The notes beneath the pieces are model-generated. The model had not been told where the DNA came from and searched no databases. It saw only the letters and a program-made list of their open reading frames with translations. 64,000 nucleotides of DNA from Candidatus Gastranaerophilales bacterium (GTDB lineage Bacteria; Cyanobacteriota; Vampirovibrionia; Gastranaerophilales; Gastranaerophilaceae), in contig CALUQX010000007.1 of assembly GCA_944323045.1 (NCBI GenBank), positions 1 to 64,000 on the forward strand. Reading direction: 5' to 3'. Numbering within the stretch: position 1 is the stretch's first letter; each line of letters begins with the position of its first letter. This document shows positions 53,216 through 62,180 of this stretch, one piece after another. Position numbers and translations under genes: made by a program.

Positions 53216-54250
53216 ATGAAAGAACAATTAGAAAAAATTTATGCAAATGCAGCAGATGACCTTAATAATGCGTCATCAATCAGCGACATAGAAGAAATTA
53301 GAGCAAAGTATTTGAGCCGCAAAGGTGAATTTAATGAAATTAAAAAGAATCTAAAAAATTTATCTGACGAAGATAAACGCATCGTTGGCTCGCTTGCAAA
53401 CGAAATAACTCAGAAACTTGAATCTTCATTAAAAGCTAAGTATGATGAGTTTTATAAAAAAGAATTAAACGAAAAACTACAAAAAGAAAGAATTGATATA
53501 ACACTTCCGGGGAAATTCATCCCGCGCGGCAAAGTGCATCCGCTGACAGAAACAACAAATGAAATAGTTTCAATATTTCAGAGTCTGGGATTTTCTGTTG
53601 TTCCAGATGAACATTCACCTGAAGTTGAGACTGAATACTACAATTTTGATGCGCTTAATGTACCGAAAGACCACCCTGCACGCGATGTTCAGGACACTTT
53701 CTATACTGAAATTGCGTCAAATGTTGTGTTGAGAAGTCAGACATCAGGAGCACAAATCCATGCTATGGAAGGTAAAAACCCGCCAATCAGGGTAATTTCA
53801 CCGGGTAGAGTTTATAGAAACGAAAATATAAATGCCCGTAAAAACAACTTCTTTCATCAGATAGAAGGGCTTTATGTTGACAAAAACATAACATTCGGGG
53901 ATTTAAAAGGTGTTTTAAATGAATTTATAAGATTGTATTTTGGTGCAAGCCGCCCGACAAGATTCAGAAGCAGTTTCTTCCCGTTCACCGAACCGTCTGC
54001 TGAAATTGATGTTCAATGTATTATGTGTGAAGGCAAAGGCTGCAGAACTTGTTCCGGCACTGGCTGGCTTGAAATATTAGGTTCCGGCATGGTGGATCCT
54101 AATGTACTTAGAAATGTTGGCATTGATCCAGATGTATATTCTGGATTTGCCTTTGGCATGGGGGTAGAAAGACTCGCTATGCTGAAATATGCTATTGATG
54201 ATATTCGTCTGTTCTTCAACAACGACGAAAGATTCTTAAAGCAATTTTAA
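53216..54250 (+). CDS. pheS: Phenylalanyl-tRNA synthetase alpha chain
   Basis: 344 residues, normal length. N-terminal coiled coil (1-90), then class II motifs: HPLTETTNEIVSIFQSLGF, LRSQTSGAQIHAMEG, GRVYRNENINARKNNFFHQIEGLYVD and SGFAFGMGVERLAMLKY. A zinc-type insert (CIMCEGKGCRTCSGTGWLE) is seen as in many bacteria. It needs PheT, which is not adjacent here. RBS CGAGGAAATA. Confidence 0.96.
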   Translation: MKEQLEKIYANAADDLNNASSISDIEEIRAKYLSRKGEFNEIKKNLKNLSDEDKRIVGSLANEITQKLESSLKAKYDEFYKKELNEKLQKERIDITLPGKFIPRGKVHPLTETTNEIVSIFQSLGFSVVPDEHSPEVETEYYNFDALNVPKDHPARDVQDTFYTEIASNVVLRSQTSGAQIHAMEGKNPPIRVISPGRVYRNENINARKNNFFHQIEGLYVDKNITFGDLKGVLNEFIRLYFGASRPTRFRSSFFPFTEPSAEIDVQCIMCEGKGCRTCSGTGWLEILGSGMVDPNVLRNVGIDPDVYSGFAFGMGVERLAMLKYAIDDIRLFFNNDERFLKQF

Positions 54251-54293
54251 TTAGACTCCTTTCTGTCAATATTTTTGACTATTATTCTTTGTA

Positions 54294-54330
54294 AAAGGCG
54301 TTCTCAAATATTTGAAAACGCCTTTATTTT
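54294..54330 (+). terminator. Terminator of the kdsA-MBL-pheS operon
   Basis: AAAGGCGTT/AACGCCTTT stem enclosing a second CAAATATTTG palindrome, then ATTTTATAT. Confidence 0.82.
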
Positions 54331-54365
54331 ATATATAATCAAGCAAATTATCAACAAGTATTTAC

Positions 54366-54752
54366 TTAGCTTAATGCCATTAATGCTTTTACGGAACGTG
54401 CATTATCTCTTACTTCTTCATCAGAATGCATTTCTACAGTGTCTGACAAAATTTTAATAGCTTCAGTTTTGTCTTTTAGACCTAACAATTCATTAATAGT
54501 GCTCATCGCAACCATTGTTGAAAGGTCATTAATACCTTTACCTTTATGAGTAATTACAACTGCTAATGAATCATGGTCATTTTTCTTAACCAGTGCGCGA
54601 GAAGTCATTTCGCGAATCACATCCAGTGAAGAGTTTGTACCTATTTCTTCTAAAAGCTGGATAGATTCAGGGTCTTTATGATTGCCCAATCCTTCGATTA
54701 TATTGCTTACATTTTTTAAGTGTTTATTATTTTTAGCCATTAATGCTGTCAT
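54366..54752 (-). CDS. HEAT-like helical-repeat protein
   Basis: 128 residues made of about three helical pairs with HEAT-like spacing (DVIREMTSRALVKKND, LSTMVAMSTINELLGLKDKTEA, DEEVRDNARSVKALMAL). Cytoplasmic, no signal peptide. It starts 14 nt after the 54767-55294 gene with a strong GGGGAGG site, so the pair is coupled. Function unknown. Confidence 0.75.
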   Translation of the reverse strand: MTALMAKNNKHLKNVSNIIEGLGNHKDPESIQLLEEIGTNSSLDVIREMTSRALVKKNDHDSLAVVITHKGKGINDLSTMVAMSTINELLGLKDKTEAIKILSDTVEMHSDEEVRDNARSVKALMALS

Positions 54753-54766
54753 CTTCTACCTCCCCT

Positions 54767-55294
54767 TTAAGCTACCAGTTTTGCTGATTCTTCAGCTTTT
54801 GCTACTTCACCTGCAAGTAAAGGTTTAATTTCAGAAATTTTCATATTTTCAACCTGTTTTGCAGTTATTCCTTTTTCAAACATAGAATTAATTTTAGCTG
54901 CCACGTTTTCTTTTGCGTTAGAAACAGCGCCTTTGAAAGCATCTTTTAGCGGAGCAAAAGATATTTCAGTATCTCTCATTTTCTGCCATGTGTTAGTAAT
55001 GCCTTCTTTCATTCTTCTGCCGAATGCAGCTATAGATTCAATACCGGCTTGAATTTTTGAGCCTAAGTTTGTTAAAGAGCCGACAAGTGCACTTGCTTTT
55101 AATTTAGTTGCGCCAGTGAAAGCCGGTTCTTTTGGTTTAGATGTTTCGAAAACATCTGCTGTTAATACATTACCTTTGAATGTGTTTGCCGCAAACGGAT
55201 TAGAAACACTATTTGCAGGTCTTGCGACACTTGCTTCGTGTTTAGAAGTATTGAAGATACGTTCGCGAATGTTTGAAATTGATAAATTTGCCAT
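54767..55294 (-). CDS. Unknown protein with aromatic-x-G N-terminal motifs
   Basis: 175 residues. N-terminal segment is Ser/Asn/Lys-rich with ANTFKGNV and EPAFTGATK. The rest is amphipathic helix (IQAGIESIAAFGRRMKEGIT, FKGAVSNAKENVAAKINSMF) and ends AEESAKLVA. No signal peptide or membrane helix. The composition resembles the pair at 49-50.4 kb. RBS GAGAGGACTACAT. Confidence 0.72.
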   Translation of the reverse strand: MANLSISNIRERIFNTSKHEASVARPANSVSNPFAANTFKGNVLTADVFETSKPKEPAFTGATKLKASALVGSLTNLGSKIQAGIESIAAFGRRMKEGITNTWQKMRDTEISFAPLKDAFKGAVSNAKENVAAKINSMFEKGITAKQVENMKISEIKPLLAGEVAKAEESAKLVA

Positions 55295-55415
55295 ATGTAG
55301 TCCTCTCTTCTCTTTAATTTACATATCTAGAATAGCATTTCATTTTATAATTTGCTCAACCTTTTGGATGATTATTAAATGAAAATCTTATACTTTAGTT
55401 GCAGTTTTTCCATGG

Positions 55416-55421
55416 TATAAT
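55416..55421 (+). promoter_or_regulatory. Extended -10 of mazG
   Basis: TGG-TATAAT ending 6 nt before ATG 55428. Confidence 0.5.
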
Positions 55422-55427
55422 AATATT

Positions 55428-56192
55428 ATGGGATATGAAAATTTAGAGAAATTAATTGAAGTAGTAAAGAAACTGCGTTCGCCTGAAGGGTGCCAGTGGG
55501 ATAGAGCACAGACACACAAATCTTTGAAACCGAACATGCTTGAAGAGGCTTATGAGGCAGTTGATGCCATGGACAGCGGCGATATGAAACATTTGAAAGA
55601 AGAATTGGGTGATGTGCTTTTGCAGGTGGTGCTGCATGCACAGATTGCGGCGGATGAAAACGAATTTACAATTGAAGACGTGGCAAAGGGCTTGACTGAT
55701 AAACTTATTCACCGTCATCCGCATGTTTTCGGCAATACAAAAGTTAGTTCAACTCAAGATATTATAGATAATTGGGACAAACTTAAGCAGGAAGAGAAAA
55801 CTCACCGCAAATCGGCAATGGACGGTATTTCAAAATCTCAATCAGCATTGATGAGTGCTCAAAAAATCAGCAAAAAAGCTGTAAAATGCGGATTTGAATG
55901 GCCGGATGAAGATTCTTTATATGAATGCATAAATTCTGAATTTGAAGAATTTAAGGCTGCTGAAAATACCCAAAACCGTGAAAATATGGAAGAAGAGTTC
56001 GGTGATATTTTGTTTGCTGTGGTAAATCTTGCCAGGTGGAACAAAATTGATGCTGAACAGGCACTTTTAAAAGCAAACAAAAAATTCATGGCGCGTTTTC
56101 GTAAAATGGAAGAGCTTGCAGTAAAACCACTGAATGAATATTCTTTTGAAGAATATGATGCACTCTGGAAACAGGCGAAAGCCGCTGTGTAA
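55428..56192 (+). CDS. mazG: Nucleoside triphosphate pyrophosphohydrolase MazG
   Basis: 254 residues with two tandem MazG domains. N-terminal one has KLRSPEGCQWDRAQTHKSL, LEEAYEAVDAMD and EELGDVLLQVVLHAQIA. C-terminal one has EFEEFKAAENTQN and EEEFGDILFAVVNLARW. It hydrolyses NTPs to NMPs and pyrophosphate, clearing non-canonical nucleotides. Single gene with its own promoter. Confidence 0.95.
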   Translation: MGYENLEKLIEVVKKLRSPEGCQWDRAQTHKSLKPNMLEEAYEAVDAMDSGDMKHLKEELGDVLLQVVLHAQIAADENEFTIEDVAKGLTDKLIHRHPHVFGNTKVSSTQDIIDNWDKLKQEEKTHRKSAMDGISKSQSALMSAQKISKKAVKCGFEWPDEDSLYECINSEFEEFKAAENTQNRENMEEEFGDILFAVVNLARWNKIDAEQALLKANKKFMARFRKMEELAVKPLNEYSFEEYDALWKQAKAAV

Positions 56193-56301
56193 CTGTGTTT
56201 AGAATAAATGTAAAGAAATGTAACGTATGACTAACTCAAAAAAGCAATTTTCAAATCAAAAAATCCTTTATATAAATATACAGGAAAGAGGATTTAAGAT
56301 T

Positions 56302-56505
56302 ATGAAAGAACAGGAATTAAATACTTTAATGTCAGTAGTTTCAGATCCAATCAATAACGTATATAAAATCAATTCACGTAAGGATTTGGAAGAAATTCAA
56401 CGTATAATTCGTATCTTCAATATATCAAAAGAACAGCATAACAAACACACAATGCTTTCTATCAAAAATCTTGCCACTTTCAGATTAGTGTTGAGTAATA
56501 ATTAA
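56302..56505 (+). CDS. Small hypothetical protein
   Basis: 67 residues from ATG 56302, preceded by GGAAAGAGGAT. Contains INNVYKINSRKDLEEIQRIIRIF, probably two helices. Not recognised. An earlier ATG (56227) lacks a ribosome site. A terminator follows. Confidence 0.65.
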   Translation: MKEQELNTLMSVVSDPINNVYKINSRKDLEEIQRIIRIFNISKEQHNKHTMLSIKNLATFRLVLSNN

Positions 56506-56531
56506 TTTGATGCATACATAATAATTTTCAG

Positions 56532-56561
56532 GCTCCGCGAAAAACGGAGCTTTTGTTTTTT
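56532..56561 (+). terminator. Terminator of the 67-residue gene
   Basis: GCTCCG (56532-56537), loop CGAAAAA, CGGAGC (56545-56550), TTTTGTTTTTT. Confidence 0.88.
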
Positions 56562-56590
56562 AAATGGTTGCATTACTGATTAAAAAATAG

Positions 56591-57091
56591 TTATTCCTGA
56601 CTATTTTCCTCTTCATCAAGTTCCTCTTCAGCAGTCTTGTCAAAGAACATTTTACCGCCCAGAATAAGAAGTGCAGCGCCTAGTATGATCCCCATTACAT
56701 TAGATACACCAATACTGGATTTGAACTCAATAGTTTTATATTGCGGAAAAGCTTTCATATCAAGCAGTCTGTCTGCATGACGTCTGCAAATACGTCTGTT
56801 CGGACAAGATTCTATGACATATGGTTCTTTATTAACTTCCAGCGTCAATTCATAATACGCACGTTTGCCGCTGCCGCGGGCTGCCTGTACACGCCGCTCA
56901 CAGGTAATGTATTTGATATCAGAAAATTTGAATGTAATTTTATCTAAAGTTAAATGCAGGGCAGGGATGCTTGATGCCAAACTGCATAGATTTTGTTCTT
57001 TATTGCAGGCAAGATTTGTCTGGAGCATTCCCAGAAAAAATATACCGAGTCCTACCAAAAAGATGACTGATGCAATAATTTTTTTTGACAT
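56591..57091 (-). CDS. Unknown two-helix membrane protein
   Basis: 166 residues. Membrane helices at about 4-24 (IIASVIFLVGLGIFFLGML) and 131-152 (VMGIILGAALLILGGKMFF) enclose a domain with five or so cysteines (NLACNKEQNLC, YITCERRV, ESCPNRRICRRH), so disulfides outside the membrane are likely. Acidic cytoplasmic tail. It begins right after the glgA stop codon. Not recognised. Confidence 0.72.
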   Translation of the reverse strand: MSKKIIASVIFLVGLGIFFLGMLQTNLACNKEQNLCSLASSIPALHLTLDKITFKFSDIKYITCERRVQAARGSGKRAYYELTLEVNKEPYVIESCPNRRICRRHADRLLDMKAFPQYKTIEFKSSIGVSNVMGIILGAALLILGGKMFFDKTAEEELDEEENSQE

Positions 57092-58534
57092 TTATCCGAC
57101 AAGCTCCCTGTATAATGCCAGATATTTTTCGCTGCTTTTTGCCCACGAAAAATCGGCTTCCATTGCTGATTTTTGCATTGCATTAAATGTATACTTGTCT
57201 TTATAAACACCGAGAGCACAATTTATTGCCTGTAACATGTCCCAACCGTCATAGCGCCAGAATTTGAATCCTGTAGAATTATCCAGCGGATAACCTGTTA
57301 CAGTGTCTTCCAGCCCGCCGGTTGCTCTGACTACCGGCAATGCGCCGTAATGCATTGCAATAAGCTGGCTTAAGCCGCATGGCTCAAATTTTGAAGGCAT
57401 CAAGAAGAAATCTGCACCGGCATAAATCTGATTTGCCAATTCTGCCTTGTAGCCAATATAAGCACGGATGTTTGAGGAATTGTTAGAAAGCCATATCAAA
57501 AGATTTTCGTAATCCTGACTGCCGCTTCCCAAAAATACAAAGTCAGCCTCCAGTCCTTTTAATTCATTTTCAACCTGTCTGATTAAATCAATACCTTTTT
57601 GTTCCACAAGTCTTGATATAAAGCCTATTAGCGGGCGGTTCGGATTGTATTTCAGCCCGAAGAACTCGCAGACAGCTTTTTTGTTTTCTTCTTTATTTTG
57701 AAGTGATTTAGCATCGTAATTTTTTACAATAAATTTATCTTTTTTAGGGTTAAATACACTGTAATCAATGCCGTTAAGTATCCCGACAAGTTTATGCTGC
57801 GCCCCGCGCAGGGTGTAATCCATGCCTTCGCCGTATTCACCTGTCAGTATTTCGCGTGCATAAGTCGGTGACACTGCAATAACTTTATCTGCGTAATTTA
57901 TGGCGCCTTTCATCCAGTTGACCTTGCCGTAATGTTCACAGCCCCATTCGTTATAAACAATATCTTTGCGCATATTGGCAAAGTCCAATATATCTTCAAA
58001 CCAGACGCCTTGATACGCAAGATTGTGTATTTCAAAGACGGATTTCGTTTTTGACCAGAATTCATCAAACTTATAATTGCTATGCAAATATAAAGGCAGC
58101 ATTGCAGTATGCCAGTCGTTTGCATGAATTACATCGGCGCGGAAGTTCAATGCCTTAGCATATTCCATCACTGCCAGTGAAAACGCCACATATCTTTCGT
58201 GTTCATATCTGGTGTCAAGCCACTTCGGGTAAACATCTTTAAAACATGTGAAATACCAGTCATTATGTACAAAAAATACGTTAATATCCGTATCCGGCAG
58301 TTTACACATAAATAATCTGAATTTGTGCCCCTGATTGCCGAACATCAGCCACATTTCAGAATTTTCCAACTCTTTGATACCATATTTATTAACATCAATA
58401 CAACCGTGCAGCGGTGTAAAAATAGCTATTTCCGCATCTTTTTCCAGATATTTAGGCAGACTTCCAACAACATCTGCCAACCCGCCTGCCTTTGAAAATG
58501 GCGCTACCTCTGCTGATGCAAATAATATTTTCAT
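57092..58534 (-). CDS. glgA: Glycogen synthase
   Basis: 480 residues, GT5. KILFASAEVAPFSKAGGLADVVGSLPKYL at the N-terminus (K-x-G-G ADP-glucose site), then HANDWHTAMLPLYL, then GFISRLVEQKGIDLI and PSKFEPCGLSQLIAMHYGALPVVRATGGLEDTV. It extends alpha-1,4-glucan from ADP-glucose. With malQ it implies glycogen storage and remodelling. RBS AAGGAGAAAT. Confidence 0.96.
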   Translation of the reverse strand: MKILFASAEVAPFSKAGGLADVVGSLPKYLEKDAEIAIFTPLHGCIDVNKYGIKELENSEMWLMFGNQGHKFRLFMCKLPDTDINVFFVHNDWYFTCFKDVYPKWLDTRYEHERYVAFSLAVMEYAKALNFRADVIHANDWHTAMLPLYLHSNYKFDEFWSKTKSVFEIHNLAYQGVWFEDILDFANMRKDIVYNEWGCEHYGKVNWMKGAINYADKVIAVSPTYAREILTGEYGEGMDYTLRGAQHKLVGILNGIDYSVFNPKKDKFIVKNYDAKSLQNKEENKKAVCEFFGLKYNPNRPLIGFISRLVEQKGIDLIRQVENELKGLEADFVFLGSGSQDYENLLIWLSNNSSNIRAYIGYKAELANQIYAGADFFLMPSKFEPCGLSQLIAMHYGALPVVRATGGLEDTVTGYPLDNSTGFKFWRYDGWDMLQAINCALGVYKDKYTFNAMQKSAMEADFSWAKSSEKYLALYRELVG

Positions 58535-58576
58535 ATATTTCTCCTTATATTACGGATATTAAACTCATTTGTCCTT

Positions 58577-61500
58577 TTATGGCTTTTGTGCAGGCGAATT
58601 TTCATTATTCGGCTGGAGCTGGTCTAAATCCTGAATGCTGCCTTCTGCAAAAGCATTTTCTCCAGATGCCCCCTCTGCTCCTTCAGTTCCCTCTGTGCCT
58701 TCTGAAGATTCTTCCATGTCTTCGGCTTCGTAATGTGCCGGATCAAGGTCAAATTCAATGTTGATGCCTTTTTTCTGAGCCATATTTACAGCCTGTTCAA
58801 TACAAAGTTTGGCGCTGTCATATTGTTTCATAAACATAAGCACTTTAAACATATTGTATTTGAACAGCAAGATTAAATATTCATTTGCATAATCACTCTT
58901 TTCCAATTGAATGATTGCATTGTTTACAATACCGTAAGTAACATCATACTTTTTCATTCGTAAATTGTATTCGCTCAACAGATACCATGCAAAATACAGG
59001 ATATTTGTCATACCGTTTTCACTTGTTTCGCTGATTATGCGGTAGAAAATATTAACAGCTTTTGTATAGGATTCCATATCCATATAAGAAGACCCGATTA
59101 AAACATCACAGAACAGTTCAATCTGATGTAAATTGTTGTCTTTTGCCGTTAATTTTGCGATGTAAATTTCTTCAGCGAATTTAACTGGATCTGGACGGAG
59201 ATACATAAACGCTGACATAATATGATAAATTGCCGTTGCAAAGCGGTCATTTGGTGCAATTTCCATTTCAGGCAGTTCTGTTAACTGCCCGTGCAAAAGT
59301 TGTTCAAGCAGCGGAAATATCTTGTAAGATTCCGGTATTCCCTGCAAATCTGCACCTATCATATCCAGAAATTCCTGAACATTGCCGCTGAAATTTAATA
59401 CATTTGCTAAGGCTACAAACCCCACAGATCCGATTAACATATTTCTGAACTGTTCCGGTGTATATTCAGGCGGACGAAGTTTGTCCAGATTAGCTTCTTT
59501 CACAACGCTCATTACTTTGTAGCCTACATCCAGGCAGTCCTTTAGCGCTCCTATATTAAACAGTATTTCAATGTGGATAAATGACATCAGGAAGAAATAG
59601 TTGTTAAAATTAGAGGCATTTGGATCTAGAGATGTATTTGGCAGCAGGGACAGAACTTTATGCATAAGTTCAAGCGCCTTATGATAATTTCCTACATCAA
59701 GTGAGCCAAGAATCATTTTGTTACACAGTTCAATGATTTTGCCTGTTTCAGCGTCAGATCTTTCAAGATTGTCCAGTGTTATCTGGGCAATATCGGATGT
59801 TTTGCTCGGAATATATTGATACAGGTTGTTTGAAATTTTATCATACAATTCCATTTTATAATTTTCTATATTTTCAAAATTATCTTCATTGATTTTAGTT
59901 TCCATCATATCAATAATTTTGTTAGCACAATTCAAATATGCACTGAAATCACCCATTGAAAGGTCAATATCAGCCAGTTTTTCCCATTCTGCAAACTCTT
60001 TGTCGTAATCTTCTAAGAGATTATACAGATAAGCTTTTGTCGGGCTTGGCATTTCGTCTATAAATACTTTTTCAAACAGTTCATTTGCAACTTCTTTTAT
60101 CAATTCAGGCTTAACAGATTCTAGCAGATTCTGGCGCAGAAGGTTGTAGTTAGGGAAATAAATACAGTTGTTATACTGGTAAATATATCCCATTGACCCG
60201 AGTTTTTCTATAATTTCGTCAATATTTTCAAATCCGAGACTGTCAATTGTTGCAGTATCAATTCTTGTTCCTAAAAGCAGAATAGAGGCAAGGAATTTTA
60301 ATGTATCCGGTTCATCTTCAAGCAGATTCAAGCGGCGTTTCAAAAGTTTTGGCAGACTGGAAGGTATAATTATAGTTTTTGCTGTATCAAGTTCTATACT
60401 GTCTTCTGTAGCCCTGTACACTCCGGATTCCATCAAATATTGCAGTGCAAAGTCCAAAAACAGAATACTGCCGCAGGAATATTTTGCAATTCTATGGAAA
60501 TAGAAGTCATTTAGAATATTTTTATAATATTCTTTGTTTTCTTCAATCATTTTTTCAAACGGCGTCGGCTTTAATGCCATTTCCGTGTAATAAGGCTGTT
60601 CCAGCAAGAAATAGCAGTCTCTATGAAGTGAGAATGAACTTTCATAAGATATCAAATAGCTTATATCCAACTGGTCAAATGCAGCAAACAGATGTTTCAA
60701 TACATCATAAGAGCTTGCATCTATTTTTTCAAAGTTTTCAATAAAAATCAAACTGTTTGGAATAGCTTTCAATAACGTTAAGAAAATATCAAAATAAACA
60801 TACCGTGTATCTTCAGCATTAGTTGTGTTGCGTTTGGTAAACGTAATTAAATCCTTAACCATTGAATCAGGGTCTACTGATGCAAACATTGAAAAGTCAT
60901 TTTGTGAGAATAATTTTTGAGATACCGTATAACTGAAAATAGCAGAAACGAGTTCTCTAAAGAATGAATACGGCGAGTATTTCATTTCGTCATAACATGT
61001 GACACTAATAATATTGCTGTAAAGATTCAAATCATCAATTGTATTAATAATTTTCAGCGAATACGGCTTGTAAAGCTCCATTGTTTTGATAGCCAGTATT
61101 CCTTTAGGAACAGATTGGAGCCTGTTTATAACATGGTAAAATACGTCAATATTTTCTGTTCTGACAAAGTCAGCCTGAATTTCGCTGAATTTTATTGTTT
61201 CAATATCATAAATCGCGTCAGGGTCATATGGCGTATCCATTTTTCTCAATGCCATACCGTCGATTTTGTCCTGTTCTATAAGCATGTTCTGGACAAAGTT
61301 CGGTATTTCAACTTTTTCATTTTCTTCATCAGGAATTTGTTCTACTGTAATCAAGTCTTTTACGTTAACCTCGTAGAACATTTTCATTTCACCGTTAATC
61401 ATGACAGAATTCAATGGTGCAAATTCATAATCTTTCGAAAGTATATCCTGAACTTCTGAATCTGAAAGCACCTGAAACGCACTCAAAACTTTTTCTTCGG

Positions 61501-62143
61501 CGCCGCCTTTACCGTGAGATAACAGGTTGATGTTAAATCCTGAATCAATATTATACGGATCATCCTCAACAGAACGTTTCAAAAGAAACATATTGCATCG
61601 TACGGTTGCGTTTTTCTTCTTTGTAAGGCGCGCATTTGTTTTGGATATAAGATTCAATATCTCAACAGCGGCTGTAATTGCATTGTTAGCGGAACTTCCT
61701 ATTGTGTAATCCTTATCAAAACGGATTACATATGTGCTCCCGATTAATTGACGTCTCAAGCCTACTGATTTTGCGTAATCATAAATAATTTTATCCAGAT
61801 TAATTTTGAATTTATTAACGAGTTTTGCCGAACCCAGTAGAGTCCGCATGTCAGCCATATTTGGAAAGTCAATCGTCAGAATAACAAAATTGTCAGTGTT
61901 TGATTCATTCAGAATGACACTTTTTTCCAGAGAGAATCCGCAGTTTGCGCATTTCTTTTTAGCGGTTTGATTAACTTTTCCGCATTTGTTGCATTTGGTC
62001 ACAATGACATACCCGCATTTTTTGCAGGTACTTCCTTCGTTTACAGCCTTACAAACAGGGCATACGAGTTTAAGTACCTTTTTACAATTCGGGCAAACTA
62101 ATGCTTTATCATCAATTTCTAAACCACATTTTGGACATTCCAT
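58577..62143 (-). CDS. Large zinc-ribbon, cyclase-like, P-loop-remnant, TPR protein
   Basis: 1188 residues. Three N-terminal zinc ribbons (CxxC at 3, 17, 28, 40, 51, 65). Then residues about 75-265 resemble a class III nucleotide-cyclase fold (FVILTIDFPNMADMRTLLGS, NIDSGFNINLLSHGKGG) but without the expected metal aspartates that I can place with confidence. Residues about 300-660 look like a STAND/AAA core: NSLIFIENFEKID suggests Walker B, but no G-x-x-x-x-G-K-T Walker A was found. From about 700 helical TPR-like repeats follow, and an Asp/Glu/Gly-rich tail ends it. The order matches cyclase-ATPase-TPR proteins such as soluble adenylyl cyclase. I call it a probable degenerate, scaffold-type member. 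Confidence 0.78.
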   Translation of the reverse strand: MECPKCGLEIDDKALVCPNCKKVLKLVCPVCKAVNEGSTCKKCGYVIVTKCNKCGKVNQTAKKKCANCGFSLEKSVILNESNTDNFVILTIDFPNMADMRTLLGSAKLVNKFKINLDKIIYDYAKSVGLRRQLIGSTYVIRFDKDYTIGSSANNAITAAVEILNLISKTNARLTKKKNATVRCNMFLLKRSVEDDPYNIDSGFNINLLSHGKGGAEEKVLSAFQVLSDSEVQDILSKDYEFAPLNSVMINGEMKMFYEVNVKDLITVEQIPDEENEKVEIPNFVQNMLIEQDKIDGMALRKMDTPYDPDAIYDIETIKFSEIQADFVRTENIDVFYHVINRLQSVPKGILAIKTMELYKPYSLKIINTIDDLNLYSNIISVTCYDEMKYSPYSFFRELVSAIFSYTVSQKLFSQNDFSMFASVDPDSMVKDLITFTKRNTTNAEDTRYVYFDIFLTLLKAIPNSLIFIENFEKIDASSYDVLKHLFAAFDQLDISYLISYESSFSLHRDCYFLLEQPYYTEMALKPTPFEKMIEENKEYYKNILNDFYFHRIAKYSCGSILFLDFALQYLMESGVYRATEDSIELDTAKTIIIPSSLPKLLKRRLNLLEDEPDTLKFLASILLLGTRIDTATIDSLGFENIDEIIEKLGSMGYIYQYNNCIYFPNYNLLRQNLLESVKPELIKEVANELFEKVFIDEMPSPTKAYLYNLLEDYDKEFAEWEKLADIDLSMGDFSAYLNCANKIIDMMETKINEDNFENIENYKMELYDKISNNLYQYIPSKTSDIAQITLDNLERSDAETGKIIELCNKMILGSLDVGNYHKALELMHKVLSLLPNTSLDPNASNFNNYFFLMSFIHIEILFNIGALKDCLDVGYKVMSVVKEANLDKLRPPEYTPEQFRNMLIGSVGFVALANVLNFSGNVQEFLDMIGADLQGIPESYKIFPLLEQLLHGQLTELPEMEIAPNDRFATAIYHIMSAFMYLRPDPVKFAEEIYIAKLTAKDNNLHQIELFCDVLIGSSYMDMESYTKAVNIFYRIISETSENGMTNILYFAWYLLSEYNLRMKKYDVTYGIVNNAIIQLEKSDYANEYLILLFKYNMFKVLMFMKQYDSAKLCIEQAVNMAQKKGINIEFDLDPAHYEAEDMEESSEGTEGTEGAEGASGENAFAEGSIQDLDQLQPNNENSPAQKP

Positions 62144-62149
62144 AATGAA

Positions 62150-62155
62150 ATTATA
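62150..62155 (-). promoter_or_regulatory. Extended -10 of the 1188-residue gene
   Basis: Minus strand TGA-TATAAT ending 6 nt before ATG 62143. Confidence 0.5.
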
Positions 62156-62180
62156 TCACACTTTCTTAAACTGGCAAGAA

